A stretch of 64,000 bases of DNA, taken from Pseudomonas sp. B6002. Lineage in GTDB: Bacteria; Pseudomonadota; Gammaproteobacteria; Pseudomonadales; Pseudomonadaceae. A program made the translations under genes and the position numbers. Of the stretch, positions 16,670 to 26,101 are shown piece after piece (the first letter of the stretch is position 1; the number at the start of each line of letters is the position of its first letter). Where the stretch lies: the NCBI RefSeq assembly GCF_013385985.1, contig NZ_JACAOY010000014.1, positions 177,052 to 241,051 of the forward strand, written 5' to 3'. The notes beneath the pieces were generated by a model, which did not search any database, was not told the DNA's origin, and saw nothing but the letters and a program-made list of their open reading frames with translations.

Positions 16670-19600
16670 ATGCTGAGCCTCGTGCGCATCGCGTTGCGGC
16701 GCCCCTATACCTTTCTGGTATTGGCCATTTTCATTCTGATCATCGGCCCGCTGGCGGCCTGGCGAACACCCACCGACATCTTTCCCGAGATCCGCATCCC
16801 GGTCATCGCCGTGATCTGGCAGTACACCGGCTTGCCGCCGGACCAGATGGCGGGGCGCATCACCTCACCGTTCGAGCGGGTGCTGACCACCACGGTCAAC
16901 GACATCCGACACATCGAAGCGCAGTCGATGAACGGCTACGGCATCGTGAAGATCTTCTTCCAGCCCGGCGTCAACATCAGTACCGCCAACGCCCAGGTGA
17001 CCTCGGTGTCCCAGGCAATCCTGCGCCAACTGCCGCCGGGCACCGTGCCGCCGCTGGTGCTCAACTACAGCGCGTCCACCGTGCCTATCGTGCAGCTGGC
17101 CTTGTCGGGCCCAGGCCTGAGCGAGCAGCAGCTGGGCGATATCGGCATCAACTCCGTGCGCCTGATGCTCACCACCGTGCCGGGCGCGGCGCTGCCGTAC
17201 CCGTTCGGCGGCAAGAGCCGGCAGGTGCAGATCGACCTCGACTCGGCGCGCATGCAAGCCCGTGGCCTGTCGGCGCAAGACGTCGCCACCGCCCTGGCCA
17301 CCCAGAACCTGATCACCCCGGTGGGCACGCAAAAGATCGGCAGCTACGAGTTCAACCTGCAGTTGAACAACTCGCCGTCGGACTTCCATGACCTGGAAAA
17401 CCTGCCGATCAAGACCGCCGACGGCACCACCGTGCTGATCCGCGACGTGGCCACGGTGCGCGACGGCAACCCGCCACAAACCAACATCGTGCACGTGAAC
17501 GGTAACCGTTCGGTGCTGCTGACCGTGCTCAAGACCGGTTCAGCGTCGACCTTGGGCGTGATCGCCGGGGTCAAGGACAAGCTGGCCGACAACAAGGCCG
17601 CGTTGCCGCCCAACCTGAACATCGACCTGATCGGTGACCAATCGCTGTTCGTGCGCTCGGCCATCGGCGGCGTAGCCCGTGAAGGCTTGATCGCAGCGGC
17701 GCTGACCAGCCTGATGATCCTGCTGTTCCTCGGCAGTTGGCGTTCCACCGTGATCATCGCCACCTCGATTCCCCTGGCGATCCTGGCCTCGATTGCCACG
17801 CTGTCGGCCCTGGGCGAAACCCTCAACATCATGACCCTCGGCGGCCTGGCACTGGCCGTGGGGATCCTGGTGGACGACGCCACGGTGACCATCGAAAACA
17901 TCAACTGGCACCTGGAGCAGGGCAAGCCGGTGGAGACGGCGATTCTTGACGGTGCGGCGCAGATCGTGACCCCGGCGTTTGTCTCGCTGCTGTGCATCTG
18001 CATCGTGTTCGTGCCGATGTTCTTCCTCGACGGCGTGGCGCGCTTCCTGTTCGTGCCGATGGCCGAAGCGGTGATCTTCGCGATGATCGCCTCGTTCATC
18101 CTGTCGCGGACCCTGGTGCCGACCCTCGCCAACTACCTGCTCAAGCCCCACGTGCACGGCGAAGACGGGCATGCGCCGTCGCGCAACCCGTTGGTGAAAT
18201 TCCAGCGCGGGTTCGAGCGGCACTTTGAAGCGTTCCGCGAGCGCTACCACGGCGTGCTCGACACGGCCTTGCATCATCGCCGCGCAGTGGTGGTGGGCTT
18301 GCTGGCGTTTGTCGCGGTGTCGTTTGCGCTGGTGCCGTTTTTGGGCCGCAACTTTTTCCCCGAGGTCGACTCCGGGCTGATCCTGTTGCACGTGCGTGCC
18401 CCGGTGGGCACACGAGTGGAAAGCAATGCGCACCTGATCGCCGACATCGAGAATTCGATCCGCCGCAAGATCCCGGGCGAAGACCTCAAGGCCCTGGTGG
18501 ACAACATCGGCCTGTCCATCAGCGGTATCAACGTGGTGTACAACAACACCGGCACCGTGGGCTCCCAGGACAGCGACATTCAGATCAGCCTCAACGAAGG
18601 CCATCGCCCGACCGCCGAATACATGCGCGAGCTGCGCGAAAGCCTGCCACGGGAATTCCCGAGCGCGGTGTTCTCGTTCCCGGCGTCGGACATCGTCGGG
18701 CAGATCCTCAACTTCGGTTCATCGGCGCCGGTGGACGTGCAAGTCACCGGGAACAACCTGGCCGCCAACTTCACCTACGCCAGTGCCTTGCTGCGCGATA
18801 TTCGCCGCGTGCCGGGGGTGGTGGATGCGCGTATCCAGCAGTCGCGGCAGTTGCCCACGTTCAACATCGACGTGGACCGCACCCGTGCGCAACTGGTTGG
18901 CCTGACCGAGCGTGATGTGACCAACAGCCTGGTGGTCAACCTGGCTGGTTCCAGCCAAGTGGCGCCGACGTTCTGGTTGAACCCGGCCAACGGCATTTCC
19001 TACCCTATCGTCATGCAAACCCCGCAGTACAGCCTGGAAAGCCTGGCGGCCCTGCATAACCTGCCACTCAGTGGCAGCGCCGGCGCGGCCACCGATCAGA
19101 CCCTGGGCGGCCTGGCCACTATCCAGCGCAGCCACAGCAACTCGGTGATCACCCAGTCGGATATCCAGCCGGTGGTGGAAGTGCTCACTGCGATCCAGGG
19201 TCGTGACCTGGGCGCCGTGGCGGCCGATATCCAGAAGATCATCACCGCCCACGCCAGTGAAGTGCCCACCGGTTCCAAGGTGCTGTTGCAGGGCCAGGTG
19301 CAGACCATGAACGCCGCGTTCAGCGGCTTGTTGTTCGGCCTGCTGGGGGCGGTGGTGCTGATCTACCTGTTGATCGTGGTCAATTTCCAGTCGTGGAGCG
19401 ACCCGTTCGTGATCATCACCGCCTTGCCGGCTGCCTTGGCGGGGATCGTGTGGATGCTGTTTGTCACCCATACGCCGCTGTCGGTGCCTGCGCTGACGGG
19501 GGCGATCATGTGCATGGGCGTGGCCACCGCCAACGCCATCCTGGTGGTGAGCTTCTGCCGCGAACGCCTGGCGGTGCATGGCGATGCCGTGCAGGCTGCA

Positions 19601-19849
19601 TTGGAAGCCGGCTTTACCCGGCTGCGGCCGGTGTTGATGACCGCCATTTCGATGATCATCGGCATGGCGCCCATGGCCCTGGGCCTGGGGGAGGGCGGCG
19701 AGCAGAACGCGCCGCTCGGCCGTGCGGTGATTGGCGGCCTGGCGTTTGCCACCATCGCCACGCTGATTCTGGTTCCGCTGATTTTCAGTCTTGTCCACGG
19801 GCGTCGCCAGCACGCCACGCTGGCGACCACCGTTACCCAAGGGGTTTGA
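16670..19849 (+). CDS. RND efflux pump permease (HAE1-type)
   Basis: Inner-membrane proton antiporter of 1059 residues, standard RND length. It begins LRRPYTFLVLAIFI, carries the DDATVTIENI region in TM4 with the proton-relay Asp pair (GILVDDATVTIEN), and ends after a second repeat with GIVWMLFVTHTPLSVPALTGAIMCMG. It exports drugs or toxic organics from periplasm and membrane through the partner proteins encoded next. The ATG at 16670 is used because the upstream 24 codons have no family resemblance. Gene order permease-adaptor-outer membrane factor is less usual than adaptor-first. It is probably controlled by the divergent MarR protein. Confidence 0.93.
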   Translation: MLSLVRIALRRPYTFLVLAIFILIIGPLAAWRTPTDIFPEIRIPVIAVIWQYTGLPPDQMAGRITSPFERVLTTTVNDIRHIEAQSMNGYGIVKIFFQPGVNISTANAQVTSVSQAILRQLPPGTVPPLVLNYSASTVPIVQLALSGPGLSEQQLGDIGINSVRLMLTTVPGAALPYPFGGKSRQVQIDLDSARMQARGLSAQDVATALATQNLITPVGTQKIGSYEFNLQLNNSPSDFHDLENLPIKTADGTTVLIRDVATVRDGNPPQTNIVHVNGNRSVLLTVLKTGSASTLGVIAGVKDKLADNKAALPPNLNIDLIGDQSLFVRSAIGGVAREGLIAAALTSLMILLFLGSWRSTVIIATSIPLAILASIATLSALGETLNIMTLGGLALAVGILVDDATVTIENINWHLEQGKPVETAILDGAAQIVTPAFVSLLCICIVFVPMFFLDGVARFLFVPMAEAVIFAMIASFILSRTLVPTLANYLLKPHVHGEDGHAPSRNPLVKFQRGFERHFEAFRERYHGVLDTALHHRRAVVVGLLAFVAVSFALVPFLGRNFFPEVDSGLILLHVRAPVGTRVESNAHLIADIENSIRRKIPGEDLKALVDNIGLSISGINVVYNNTGTVGSQDSDIQISLNEGHRPTAEYMRELRESLPREFPSAVFSFPASDIVGQILNFGSSAPVDVQVTGNNLAANFTYASALLRDIRRVPGVVDARIQQSRQLPTFNIDVDRTRAQLVGLTERDVTNSLVVNLAGSSQVAPTFWLNPANGISYPIVMQTPQYSLESLAALHNLPLSGSAGAATDQTLGGLATIQRSHSNSVITQSDIQPVVEVLTAIQGRDLGAVAADIQKIITAHASEVPTGSKVLLQGQVQTMNAAFSGLLFGLLGAVVLIYLLIVVNFQSWSDPFVIITALPAALAGIVWMLFVTHTPLSVPALTGAIMCMGVATANAILVVSFCRERLAVHGDAVQAALEAGFTRLRPVLMTAISMIIGMAPMALGLGEGGEQNAPLGRAVIGGLAFATIATLILVPLIFSLVHGRRQHATLATTVTQGV

Positions 19850-19850
19850 C

Positions 19851-21020
19851 ATGTCCGTTTCTCTTTCTAAACCGAAGTCTTCCCGTGGGCTGCTCTGGCT
19901 GATCGTCGGCGGGGTGTTGGTGGTTGCCATCGTGGGTGTGGGCATCGGCGTGCGCGCCAATGAATCCCGTGACCTCAAAACCTGGACCGATGCGCAGGCG
20001 CTGCCCAGCGTGAAGTTGATCAAACCGTTGGTGCAGGCCCAGGGCCCGGTGCTCAACCTGCCGGGGCGCATGGAAGCCTATTCCCGTGCGTCGATCTTTG
20101 CGCGGGTCAACGGCTACCTCAAATCCTGGAACGTCGACATCGGCACCCGGGTGAAAGCCGGCCAGGAGCTGGCTGAAATCGACACCCCGGAACTCGACCA
20201 GCAACTGCTGCAGGCCCGTGCCACCTTGGCCTCGGCCCAGGCCGATGCGCACCTTGCCGAAACCACCGCCAAGCGCTGGCAGGCGATGTTGGCGACCGAC
20301 TCGGTGTCGCGCCAGGACGTGGACGAGCGCACCGGTGACCTGACCGCCAAACAAGCCAAGGTGGCGGCGGCCAAGGCCAATGTCGACCAGTTGGTGGCGA
20401 CCAAGGGCTTCCAGCGCCTGGTGGCGCCGTTTGCCGGCGTGGTCACCGCGCGCAGCACCGACGTGGGTGCGCTGATCAGTGCCGGTGGCGCTGCCGGCAA
20501 AGAGCTGTTCGCCGTGGCCGACGTCAGCCGCCTGCGCGTGTACGTGCAGGTGCCGCAGACCTTTTCGCCGCAGATCCGCGAAGGCACCACGGCGCGCCTG
20601 AGCGTGCCGGAATACCGCGGCGAAACCTTCACCGGCAAGGTGATCGCCACTGCCGACGCGGTCAATGCCGCCTCCGGCAGCACCCTGGTGCAACTGCTGG
20701 TGGACAACCCGGGCGGGCGCCTGCTGCCGGGCGGCTACACCAGCGTGCAGTTCGACTTGCCGGTGCAAGCCGATGTGCTGCGGGTGCCTTCCAGCGCCCT
20801 GGTGTTCGATGACCACGGCATGCGCGTCGCCACCCTCGACAGCACGGATCACGTGCGCTTCAAGACCGTCAGCATTGCCCGCGACTTTGGCGACAGTGTG
20901 GAAATTGCCAGCGGCCTGCAAGCCGACGAACGTGTGATCGACACACCGCCCGATGGCCTGGCCGACAACGACGCGGTGCAATTGGCGGCCGCTCCCGCCG
21001 AGGTCAAACCCCATGGCTAA
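19851..21020 (+). CDS. RND efflux periplasmic adaptor (membrane fusion protein)
   Basis: HlyD/AcrA-type adaptor of 389 residues. There is one N-terminal membrane anchor (LLWLIVGGVLVVAIVGVGIGV), a lipoyl half-motif around GRMEAYSRASIFARVNGYLKSWNVDIGTRVKAGQ, an alpha-hairpin, the second half-motif FAGVVTARSTDVGALIS and beta-barrel domains. It joins the permease to the outer membrane channel. AAGGGG precedes the ATG, which lies one base after the permease stop. It lacks a lipobox and appears to be anchored by a transmembrane helix. Confidence 0.93.
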   Translation: MSVSLSKPKSSRGLLWLIVGGVLVVAIVGVGIGVRANESRDLKTWTDAQALPSVKLIKPLVQAQGPVLNLPGRMEAYSRASIFARVNGYLKSWNVDIGTRVKAGQELAEIDTPELDQQLLQARATLASAQADAHLAETTAKRWQAMLATDSVSRQDVDERTGDLTAKQAKVAAAKANVDQLVATKGFQRLVAPFAGVVTARSTDVGALISAGGAAGKELFAVADVSRLRVYVQVPQTFSPQIREGTTARLSVPEYRGETFTGKVIATADAVNAASGSTLVQLLVDNPGGRLLPGGYTSVQFDLPVQADVLRVPSSALVFDDHGMRVATLDSTDHVRFKTVSIARDFGDSVEIASGLQADERVIDTPPDGLADNDAVQLAAAPAEVKPHG

Positions 21021-22458
21021 GCGCACTTTCTTCGGCCTGGTCGCCACCTTGAGCCTGGGGGCGTGCTCGTTGGCGCCGCCGCTCAAGGTGCCCGAAACCC
21101 CGGTGGCGGCACAGTTTCATACCCAGGCCCCGTGGACCGTCGGCACCCCCAACGACCAGGCCAGCCGCGATGGTTGGTGGCACATCTACAACGACCCGCA
21201 GCTGGACGCGATGCAGCAGCAGTTGCTGAAAAACAACCCCGACCTGAGTGCGGCACTGGCCCACTACGAGCAGTCCCAGGGCTATGTGGCCCAGGCGCGT
21301 TCGGGGCTGTTCCCGACGGTGTCGGCCATCGGCAACGGCCAGCGTATTCGCCAGTCCGACACCAAGCCGCTGCGTTCGGCCACCTCGCCAAATGTCTACA
21401 ACTCGGCCACCCTGGGCCTGGAAGTCGACTATGAAGTGGATCTGTGGGGCCGCGTGCGCGACACCGTCGCCGCCGGCACCAGCGACTCCGAAGCGGCCAA
21501 GGCCGACCTCGCGTCGGTGCGCCTGAGCCTGCAGGCGCAATTGGCCGACAGCTACATTCGCCTGCGCGGCATCGACTGGCAGAACCAACTGCTGGAACAG
21601 ACCCGCGACGCCTACGCCAAAGCGTTGGGCCTGACCGAAGGCCTGCACGGCGGCGGGATTGTCTCCGGCCTCGACGTGGCACGGGCGCGCACGCAGCTGT
21701 CCACGGTCAAGTCGCAGTTGAGCCAAAGCCTGGTACAGCGCGCAGTGCTGGAGCATTCGATTGCGGCGATGCTGGGGGAGTCGGCGTCGACCTACTCGGT
21801 GGCGGTCAACGTTGCGCCGATTGCCTTGCCGAACGTGCCCACCGGTGTGCCGTCGAACCTGCTGCAACGCCGGCCGGACATCGCCGCCGCCGAACGCCGC
21901 ATCGCCGCAGCCAACGCACGTATCGGCGTGGCCAGGGCCGCGTGGTTTCCGCAGATCACCTTGAGCGCCCAGGGCGGCTATCAGAGCGATGAGTTTGCGC
22001 GGCTGCTCAGCGCGCCCAACCTGTTCTGGGCCATCGGCCCGTCACTGGTGGGCACGCTGTTCGACGGTGGTGCGCGCCAGGCGCAGGTCGACATTGCCAA
22101 GGCCGCCACCGATGAAGCCGCCGCCAAATACCGGGGCGTGGTGTTGGGGGCGTTCGAACAGGTGGAAGACAACCTCTCGCAGATCGCCGGGCTGGGCAGC
22201 GCCCTGGACGACCAGCGTGATGCAGCGGCCGCTGCGCAGTACGCCGAGGACCTTTCCACCGCGCGTTATCGCCAGGGCGCCGTGGCCTACCTCGATGTGG
22301 TGACCGCCCAAGTGGCTGCGCTGGAAGCCAAGCGCACGGTATTGCAACTGCAAACCCAGCAATTGAGCGCTAATGTGGGCCTGATCAAGGCACTGGGTGG
22401 CGGCTGGAACGTGGCGCAACTGGCGGCGTCGAACCCTATTCAACCCAAGGAGCAGTAA
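21013..22458 (+). CDS. RND efflux outer membrane lipoprotein (NodT/OprM family)
   Basis: Outer membrane channel of 481 residues. The lipoprotein signal ends at LSLGAC, with lipobox LGAC and mature Cys at about residue 17. The OEP repeats are clear, e.g. NPDLSAALAHYEQSQGYVAQARSGLFPTVSA and RRPDIAAAERRIAAANARIGVARAAWFPQITL. It completes the tripartite pump. The start overlaps the adaptor's stop by 8 bp, indicating coupled translation. The next gene, a GST, begins two bases after its stop. Confidence 0.93.
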   Translation: MAKRTFFGLVATLSLGACSLAPPLKVPETPVAAQFHTQAPWTVGTPNDQASRDGWWHIYNDPQLDAMQQQLLKNNPDLSAALAHYEQSQGYVAQARSGLFPTVSAIGNGQRIRQSDTKPLRSATSPNVYNSATLGLEVDYEVDLWGRVRDTVAAGTSDSEAAKADLASVRLSLQAQLADSYIRLRGIDWQNQLLEQTRDAYAKALGLTEGLHGGGIVSGLDVARARTQLSTVKSQLSQSLVQRAVLEHSIAAMLGESASTYSVAVNVAPIALPNVPTGVPSNLLQRRPDIAAAERRIAAANARIGVARAAWFPQITLSAQGGYQSDEFARLLSAPNLFWAIGPSLVGTLFDGGARQAQVDIAKAATDEAAAKYRGVVLGAFEQVEDNLSQIAGLGSALDDQRDAAAAAQYAEDLSTARYRQGAVAYLDVVTAQVAALEAKRTVLQLQTQQLSANVGLIKALGGGWNVAQLAASNPIQPKEQ

Positions 22459-22460
22459 CG

Positions 22461-23294
22461 ATGACTGACTACGTACCCCCGAAAGTCTGGACCTGGGACA
22501 CCGAAAGCGGCGGCACTTTCGCCAGCATCAACCGGCCCATCGCCGGAGCGACCCACGAGCAGGAATTGCCGGTGGGCAAGCACCCGCTGCAACTGTATTC
22601 ACTGGCCACGCCCAACGGGCAAAAGGTCACCATCCTGCTTGAAGAACTGTTGGCCCTGGGGCACAGCGGCGCGGAATACGACGCCTGGCTGATCAAGATC
22701 GGCGATGGCGACCAGTTCGGCAGCGGCTTTGTGGGTGTCAACCCGAACTCCAAGATTCCCGCACTGCTGGACCGCAGCGGCGCCACGCCGATCCGGGTGT
22801 TCGAGTCGGGAGCGATCCTGCAATACCTCGCGGAGAAGTTCGGTGCGTTCTTCCCGACCGAGCCGGCGGCACGTGCTGAATGCCTGTCGTGGCTGTTCTG
22901 GCAAATGGGCAGCGCGCCATACCTGGGCGGTGGTTTCGGGCATTTCTACGCGTATGCGCCGAGCAAGATGGAATACGCGATCAACCGCTTTGCCATGGAG
23001 ACCAAGCGCCAACTGGATGTGCTCGACCAGCGTTTGGCCGTGAGCGAATACATTGCCGGGGATGAATACACGATTGCCGACATCGCGATCTGGCCTTGGT
23101 ACGGCGGCCTGGTGAAGGGCCGGTTGTACGGCGCGGCGGAGTTCCTGTCGGTGCATGAATACAAGCATGTGCTGCGCTGGGCGGACGCCATCGAGGCACG
23201 GCCTGCGGTACAGCGTGGACGCCGGGTGAACCGCGTGTCCGGCGAACCGCACGAGCAACTGCGCGAGCGCCACGACGCCAGCGACCTGGATTGA
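22461..23294 (+). CDS. yghU: Glutathione S-transferase, YghU (nu-class) type
   Basis: Protein of 277 residues starting with the long N-terminal arm typical of YghU (VPPKVWTWDTESGGTFASINRPIAGATHEQELPVG). A thioredoxin-like domain with TPNGQKVTILLEE and PNSKIPALLDRSG follows, then a helical domain. Nu-class GSTs bind two glutathiones and show disulfide reductase and organic-hydroperoxide activity. AAGGAGC spans the end of the preceding efflux gene and provides the ribosome binding site, so it is the fourth gene of the efflux operon. Co-induction with the pump suggests a role against electrophiles (inference). Confidence 0.9.
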   Translation: MTDYVPPKVWTWDTESGGTFASINRPIAGATHEQELPVGKHPLQLYSLATPNGQKVTILLEELLALGHSGAEYDAWLIKIGDGDQFGSGFVGVNPNSKIPALLDRSGATPIRVFESGAILQYLAEKFGAFFPTEPAARAECLSWLFWQMGSAPYLGGGFGHFYAYAPSKMEYAINRFAMETKRQLDVLDQRLAVSEYIAGDEYTIADIAIWPWYGGLVKGRLYGAAEFLSVHEYKHVLRWADAIEARPAVQRGRRVNRVSGEPHEQLRERHDASDLD

Positions 23295-23340
23295 ATATCT
23301 GCCTGCAGGCGCCTCGGTGCATCAGGTACACCGGGTAGAG

Positions 23341-23418
23341 GCCATCGCCGGCAAGCCGGCTCCTACAGGTGACTGCGCGCGGCCGCCTTTTTGTAGGAGC
23401 CCGGCTTGCCGGCGATGC
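23341..23418. repeat. REP pair (inverted, REPIN-like)
   Basis: Two REP units in opposite orientation, at about 23341-23368 and 23391-23418, core GCCGGCAAGCCGGCTCCTAC and its complement. They are separated by about 22 bp. The pair lies between the convergent yghU-like and SDR genes and could form a stem acting as a bidirectional mRNA end. Confidence 0.85.
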
Positions 23419-23433
23419 AGGCGGCTCGGTGTA

Positions 23434-24276
23434 TCAGGCAAAATCGGTTGCGCGGGAAACGCTTTCCCAGGCGCTGATCTCGGCTTGCAACGCCGTGAGC
23501 TTGGCCGTCACATGCTCCACCGCGTCATTGCCCAGCAGCAAATGCGCCGGTGGCTCGGCGCTTGCCACTACCTGCATCATCGCCAGGGCGGCTTTTGCCG
23601 GGTCGCCGTCCTGCCGTCCGCTGCGGGCGTGTCGCGCTGCTCGCACGGCATCAAACGAGGCGTCGTAGTCGGCGATGCTGCGTTCGGCCCTGACCATCGA
23701 ACGACCCGCCCAATCGGTGCGAAAGCCCCCCGGTTCAATTGCGGTGACGTGAATGCCGAATGGCTTCACCTCCTTGCCCAGCGCCTCGGAGATGCCTTCC
23801 AGCGCAAACTTGCTGCCGTGGTACACGCCCAGGCCGGGGAAGGTGGTCAGGCCGCCCATCGAGGTGATGTTGAGAATATGCCCGCGACGGCGCTTACGCA
23901 TAAACGGCAGCACCGCCTGAATCATCGCCACCGCGCCGAACACGTTGACTTCAAATTGCTGGCGTACATCGTCCAGGGACGACTCTTCCAGTACGCCCTC
24001 AAAACCGTAGCCGGCGTTGTTGACCAGTACATCAATCGCGCCAACGTTCTTTTCGATCTCGGCCACCACGGCCGGGACAAACAGGCTGTCGGTGACATCC
24101 AGCAAGCGTGCAAAGGAATAGCCAGGTTTGATGCGGTCGAACGCGTCGATGGCCTCCGGCGTGCGCACGGTGCCGACGACGCGCTCGCCGGCAGCCAACA
24201 GGGCCTCGGCCAGGGCTTTGCCGAAGCCGGAACTGATACCGGTGATAAGCCAGGTTTTCTGGGGTTGTGCAGGCAT
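23434..24276 (-). CDS. Short-chain dehydrogenase/reductase
   Basis: Classical SDR of 280 residues. It has the cofactor motif TGISSGFGKAL (TGxxxGxG), the NNAGYG motif after LVNN, a catalytic Ser region (ITSMGG) and YHGSK as the YxxxK pair. It resembles the YbbO/retinol-dehydrogenase-like group of unknown substrate. GGGAGATC lies upstream of the ATG at 24276. It is convergent with the GST gene across a REP pair and tandem with the sugar-binding protein gene upstream, with 99 bp between. Whether it belongs to that operon is unclear. Confidence 0.9.
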   Translation of the reverse strand: MPAQPQKTWLITGISSGFGKALAEALLAAGERVVGTVRTPEAIDAFDRIKPGYSFARLLDVTDSLFVPAVVAEIEKNVGAIDVLVNNAGYGFEGVLEESSLDDVRQQFEVNVFGAVAMIQAVLPFMRKRRRGHILNITSMGGLTTFPGLGVYHGSKFALEGISEALGKEVKPFGIHVTAIEPGGFRTDWAGRSMVRAERSIADYDASFDAVRAARHARSGRQDGDPAKAALAMMQVVASAEPPAHLLLGNDAVEHVTAKLTALQAEISAWESVSRATDFA

Positions 24277-24375
24277 GGTGATCTCCCGTGAGTGTGCCTG
24301 GGATCTTTCTCCGTTAAGGCCAGGCACACAATCGGGCAGACGCTGCTCAGGCTTTGAAGCCGTGCTTCACAATGT

Positions 24376-25302
24376 TTACTTGTAGCGCTGTTCAAACATC
24401 GCCACTTGCTCGGGTTTGATCAGCTCGAAGGGCACCCAGACTTCTGGCTCGATGGGCTCACCCTTGATCATCCGGATGGCCGCCTGCACGGCCTGGGTCG
24501 CCTGAGCCTTGGGGTCCTGGAACACCGAGGCGGTCAGCAGGCCACGCTTGATGGCCGACAGGCCATCCGGCAAGCCATCGATGCCGATAATCGCCACCTC
24601 GCCCTTGGCCTTGCCGGATTGTTGCAGCGCCATGGCGGCGCCGATGGCCATTTCATCGTTGTTAGCGACGATCGCATCGAACTGCGTACCCGCCAGCAGC
24701 CAGTTACTGGTCAGGTCCATGCCCTTGCTGCGCTGCCATTCGGCGCTTTGCTGCTCCACCACCTTGATCCCGGGGAATTCCTTGAGCACCTGCCTGGCGC
24801 CTTCGGTGCGATCATGGGTGGCGTTTTGCGCGAGGTCTCCCATGATGATCGCCACGTTGCCTTTGCCACCGAGCTTTTCTGCGAGGTAGCGCATTTGCAA
24901 CTGCCCGGCCTCGATGTCGTTGGAGGCCACGGTGACCACGCCCTTGGGCAGGGTGCGTTCATCCGGGTGGCGGTTGACGTACACCAGCGGCGTCTTCGCG
25001 GCGACGGCGGCGCGGGTCATGTTGGCGGTGGCGGCGGTGTCCACCGGCAACACGATCACGGCGTCGACCTTCTGATTGAGAAAGCCTTCGACCTGATTGA
25101 GTTGGCGCACCACGTCGCCCTGGGCGTCTTCGAACTGGATCTGCACATCTTGCTGTTTGGCGGCGGCTTCGAGGCCGGTGCGCACATAGGTCATGAAGTT
25201 ATCGTCGACCCGGGCGATGCTCACACCGATGCGGTAGGCGGCGAAGGTCCATTGGCTGAACAGCAACAACAGCGTGGCAACGAGCAATGAATAGCGATGC
25301 AT
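24376..25302 (-). CDS. Periplasmic sugar-binding protein (class I, MocB/RbsB-like)
   Basis: Binding protein of 308 residues. A signal peptide ends at about WTFA-AYRIG. The periplasmic-binding-protein fold is shown by VDAVIVLPVDTAATANM, YVNRHPDE, NDEMAIGAAMALQQSG and IIGIDGLPDGLSAIKRG. Ligands of close relatives are ribose, inositols and inositol derivatives. It is the last gene of the operon starting at 27117, after a dehydrogenase and an isomerase. No ABC ATPase or permease is nearby, so transport must use components encoded elsewhere. The upstream 67-codon in-frame extension lies within the isomerase gene and is rejected. Confidence 0.9.
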   Translation of the reverse strand: MHRYSLLVATLLLLFSQWTFAAYRIGVSIARVDDNFMTYVRTGLEAAAKQQDVQIQFEDAQGDVVRQLNQVEGFLNQKVDAVIVLPVDTAATANMTRAAVAAKTPLVYVNRHPDERTLPKGVVTVASNDIEAGQLQMRYLAEKLGGKGNVAIIMGDLAQNATHDRTEGARQVLKEFPGIKVVEQQSAEWQRSKGMDLTSNWLLAGTQFDAIVANNDEMAIGAAMALQQSGKAKGEVAIIGIDGLPDGLSAIKRGLLTASVFQDPKAQATQAVQAAIRMIKGEPIEPEVWVPFELIKPEQVAMFEQRYK

Positions 25303-25321
25303 GAGGGTGGTCCTTTTATTG

Positions 25322-26101
25322 TTATAGGGTGAAGGCCTGGCGGAAACGCTCCAGGGCCAACTCGCTGTCGCCACTGGCCCAGCCTTCCAGCCCGACCACG
25401 CCGGTATAGCCCATGGCGTGCAGGGCCCTGGCAATGGCCGGGTAGTGGATTTCGCCGGTGCCGGGCTCCTTGCGGCCTGGCACATCGGCCACCTGGATTT
25501 CACCGATGGAACCGCCGGCGCGCTGGATCAGTTCAATCAGGTTTCCTTCGCCAATCTGCGCGTGGTACAGGTCCAGGTTCATCTTCAAGTGCGGGCTGCC
25601 CACGGCTTCGATGAGCGCCAGGGTGTCGTCGGCGCGGGCGAAGGGCGTGCCGGGGTGGTCGACCTCGGTGTTGAGGTTTTCCAGCAGGAACACGCGACCG
25701 GCGTCCTCTCCCAGGCGGGCGATTTTTTCCAGGGTCTTGCAGGCGCTCAGCCACATGCGCCCGGTGGTCTGGTTGACCGGTTGCACGGGCAGGCCGCCTT
25801 CACCCAGGCCGGTGCCGTGCAGGTTGAGGCTGGGGCAGTCGAGTTGCTCGGCGATGCCGATGGATTCGCGGGCGCTGTCGAGCAATTGGCGGATGCCGTC
25901 GGGGTCGGTGAGGGTGCCGCTGATGTAGCCGGTCATGGAGGTGAAGTCGGCGCCCGTGGCGGCGAGGGCGCCGATGTCCTTGTCGGTCCAGTTCCAGATT
26001 TCCGCACTGAACCCCAATTGATGAATGCGCTTCACGCGCTCGATGAAGGGCAGGTCGAGAAAGACCATTTCGGCGCTGATCGCCAGCTTGAAAGGGATCA
26101 T
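25322..26101 (-). CDS. TIM-barrel isomerase (hydroxypyruvate isomerase / MocC-like)
   Basis: Protein of 259 residues in the xylose-isomerase-like TIM-barrel superfamily. Metal-binding residues fall in LLENLN, MNLDLYHAQIGEG, IGEIQVAD and VGLEGW, and the GTGEIHYPAI loop is typical of the hydroxypyruvate isomerase group. It would isomerise or epimerise the keto-sugar or keto-inositol produced by the dehydrogenase. Its ATG at 26101 overlaps the TGA of the dehydrogenase gene as ATGA. The longer open frame upstream is a shadow of that gene. Confidence 0.87.
   Translation of the reverse strand: MIPFKLAISAEMVFLDLPFIERVKRIHQLGFSAEIWNWTDKDIGALAATGADFTSMTGYISGTLTDPDGIRQLLDSARESIGIAEQLDCPSLNLHGTGLGEGGLPVQPVNQTTGRMWLSACKTLEKIARLGEDAGRVFLLENLNTEVDHPGTPFARADDTLALIEAVGSPHLKMNLDLYHAQIGEGNLIELIQRAGGSIGEIQVADVPGRKEPGTGEIHYPAIARALHAMGYTGVVGLEGWASGDSELALERFRQAFTL

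Noticed and set aside
18719-20071. Open frame of 450 residues antisense to the RND permease and adaptor
   Set aside because: Shadow of conserved RND coding sequence; no recognisable domain.
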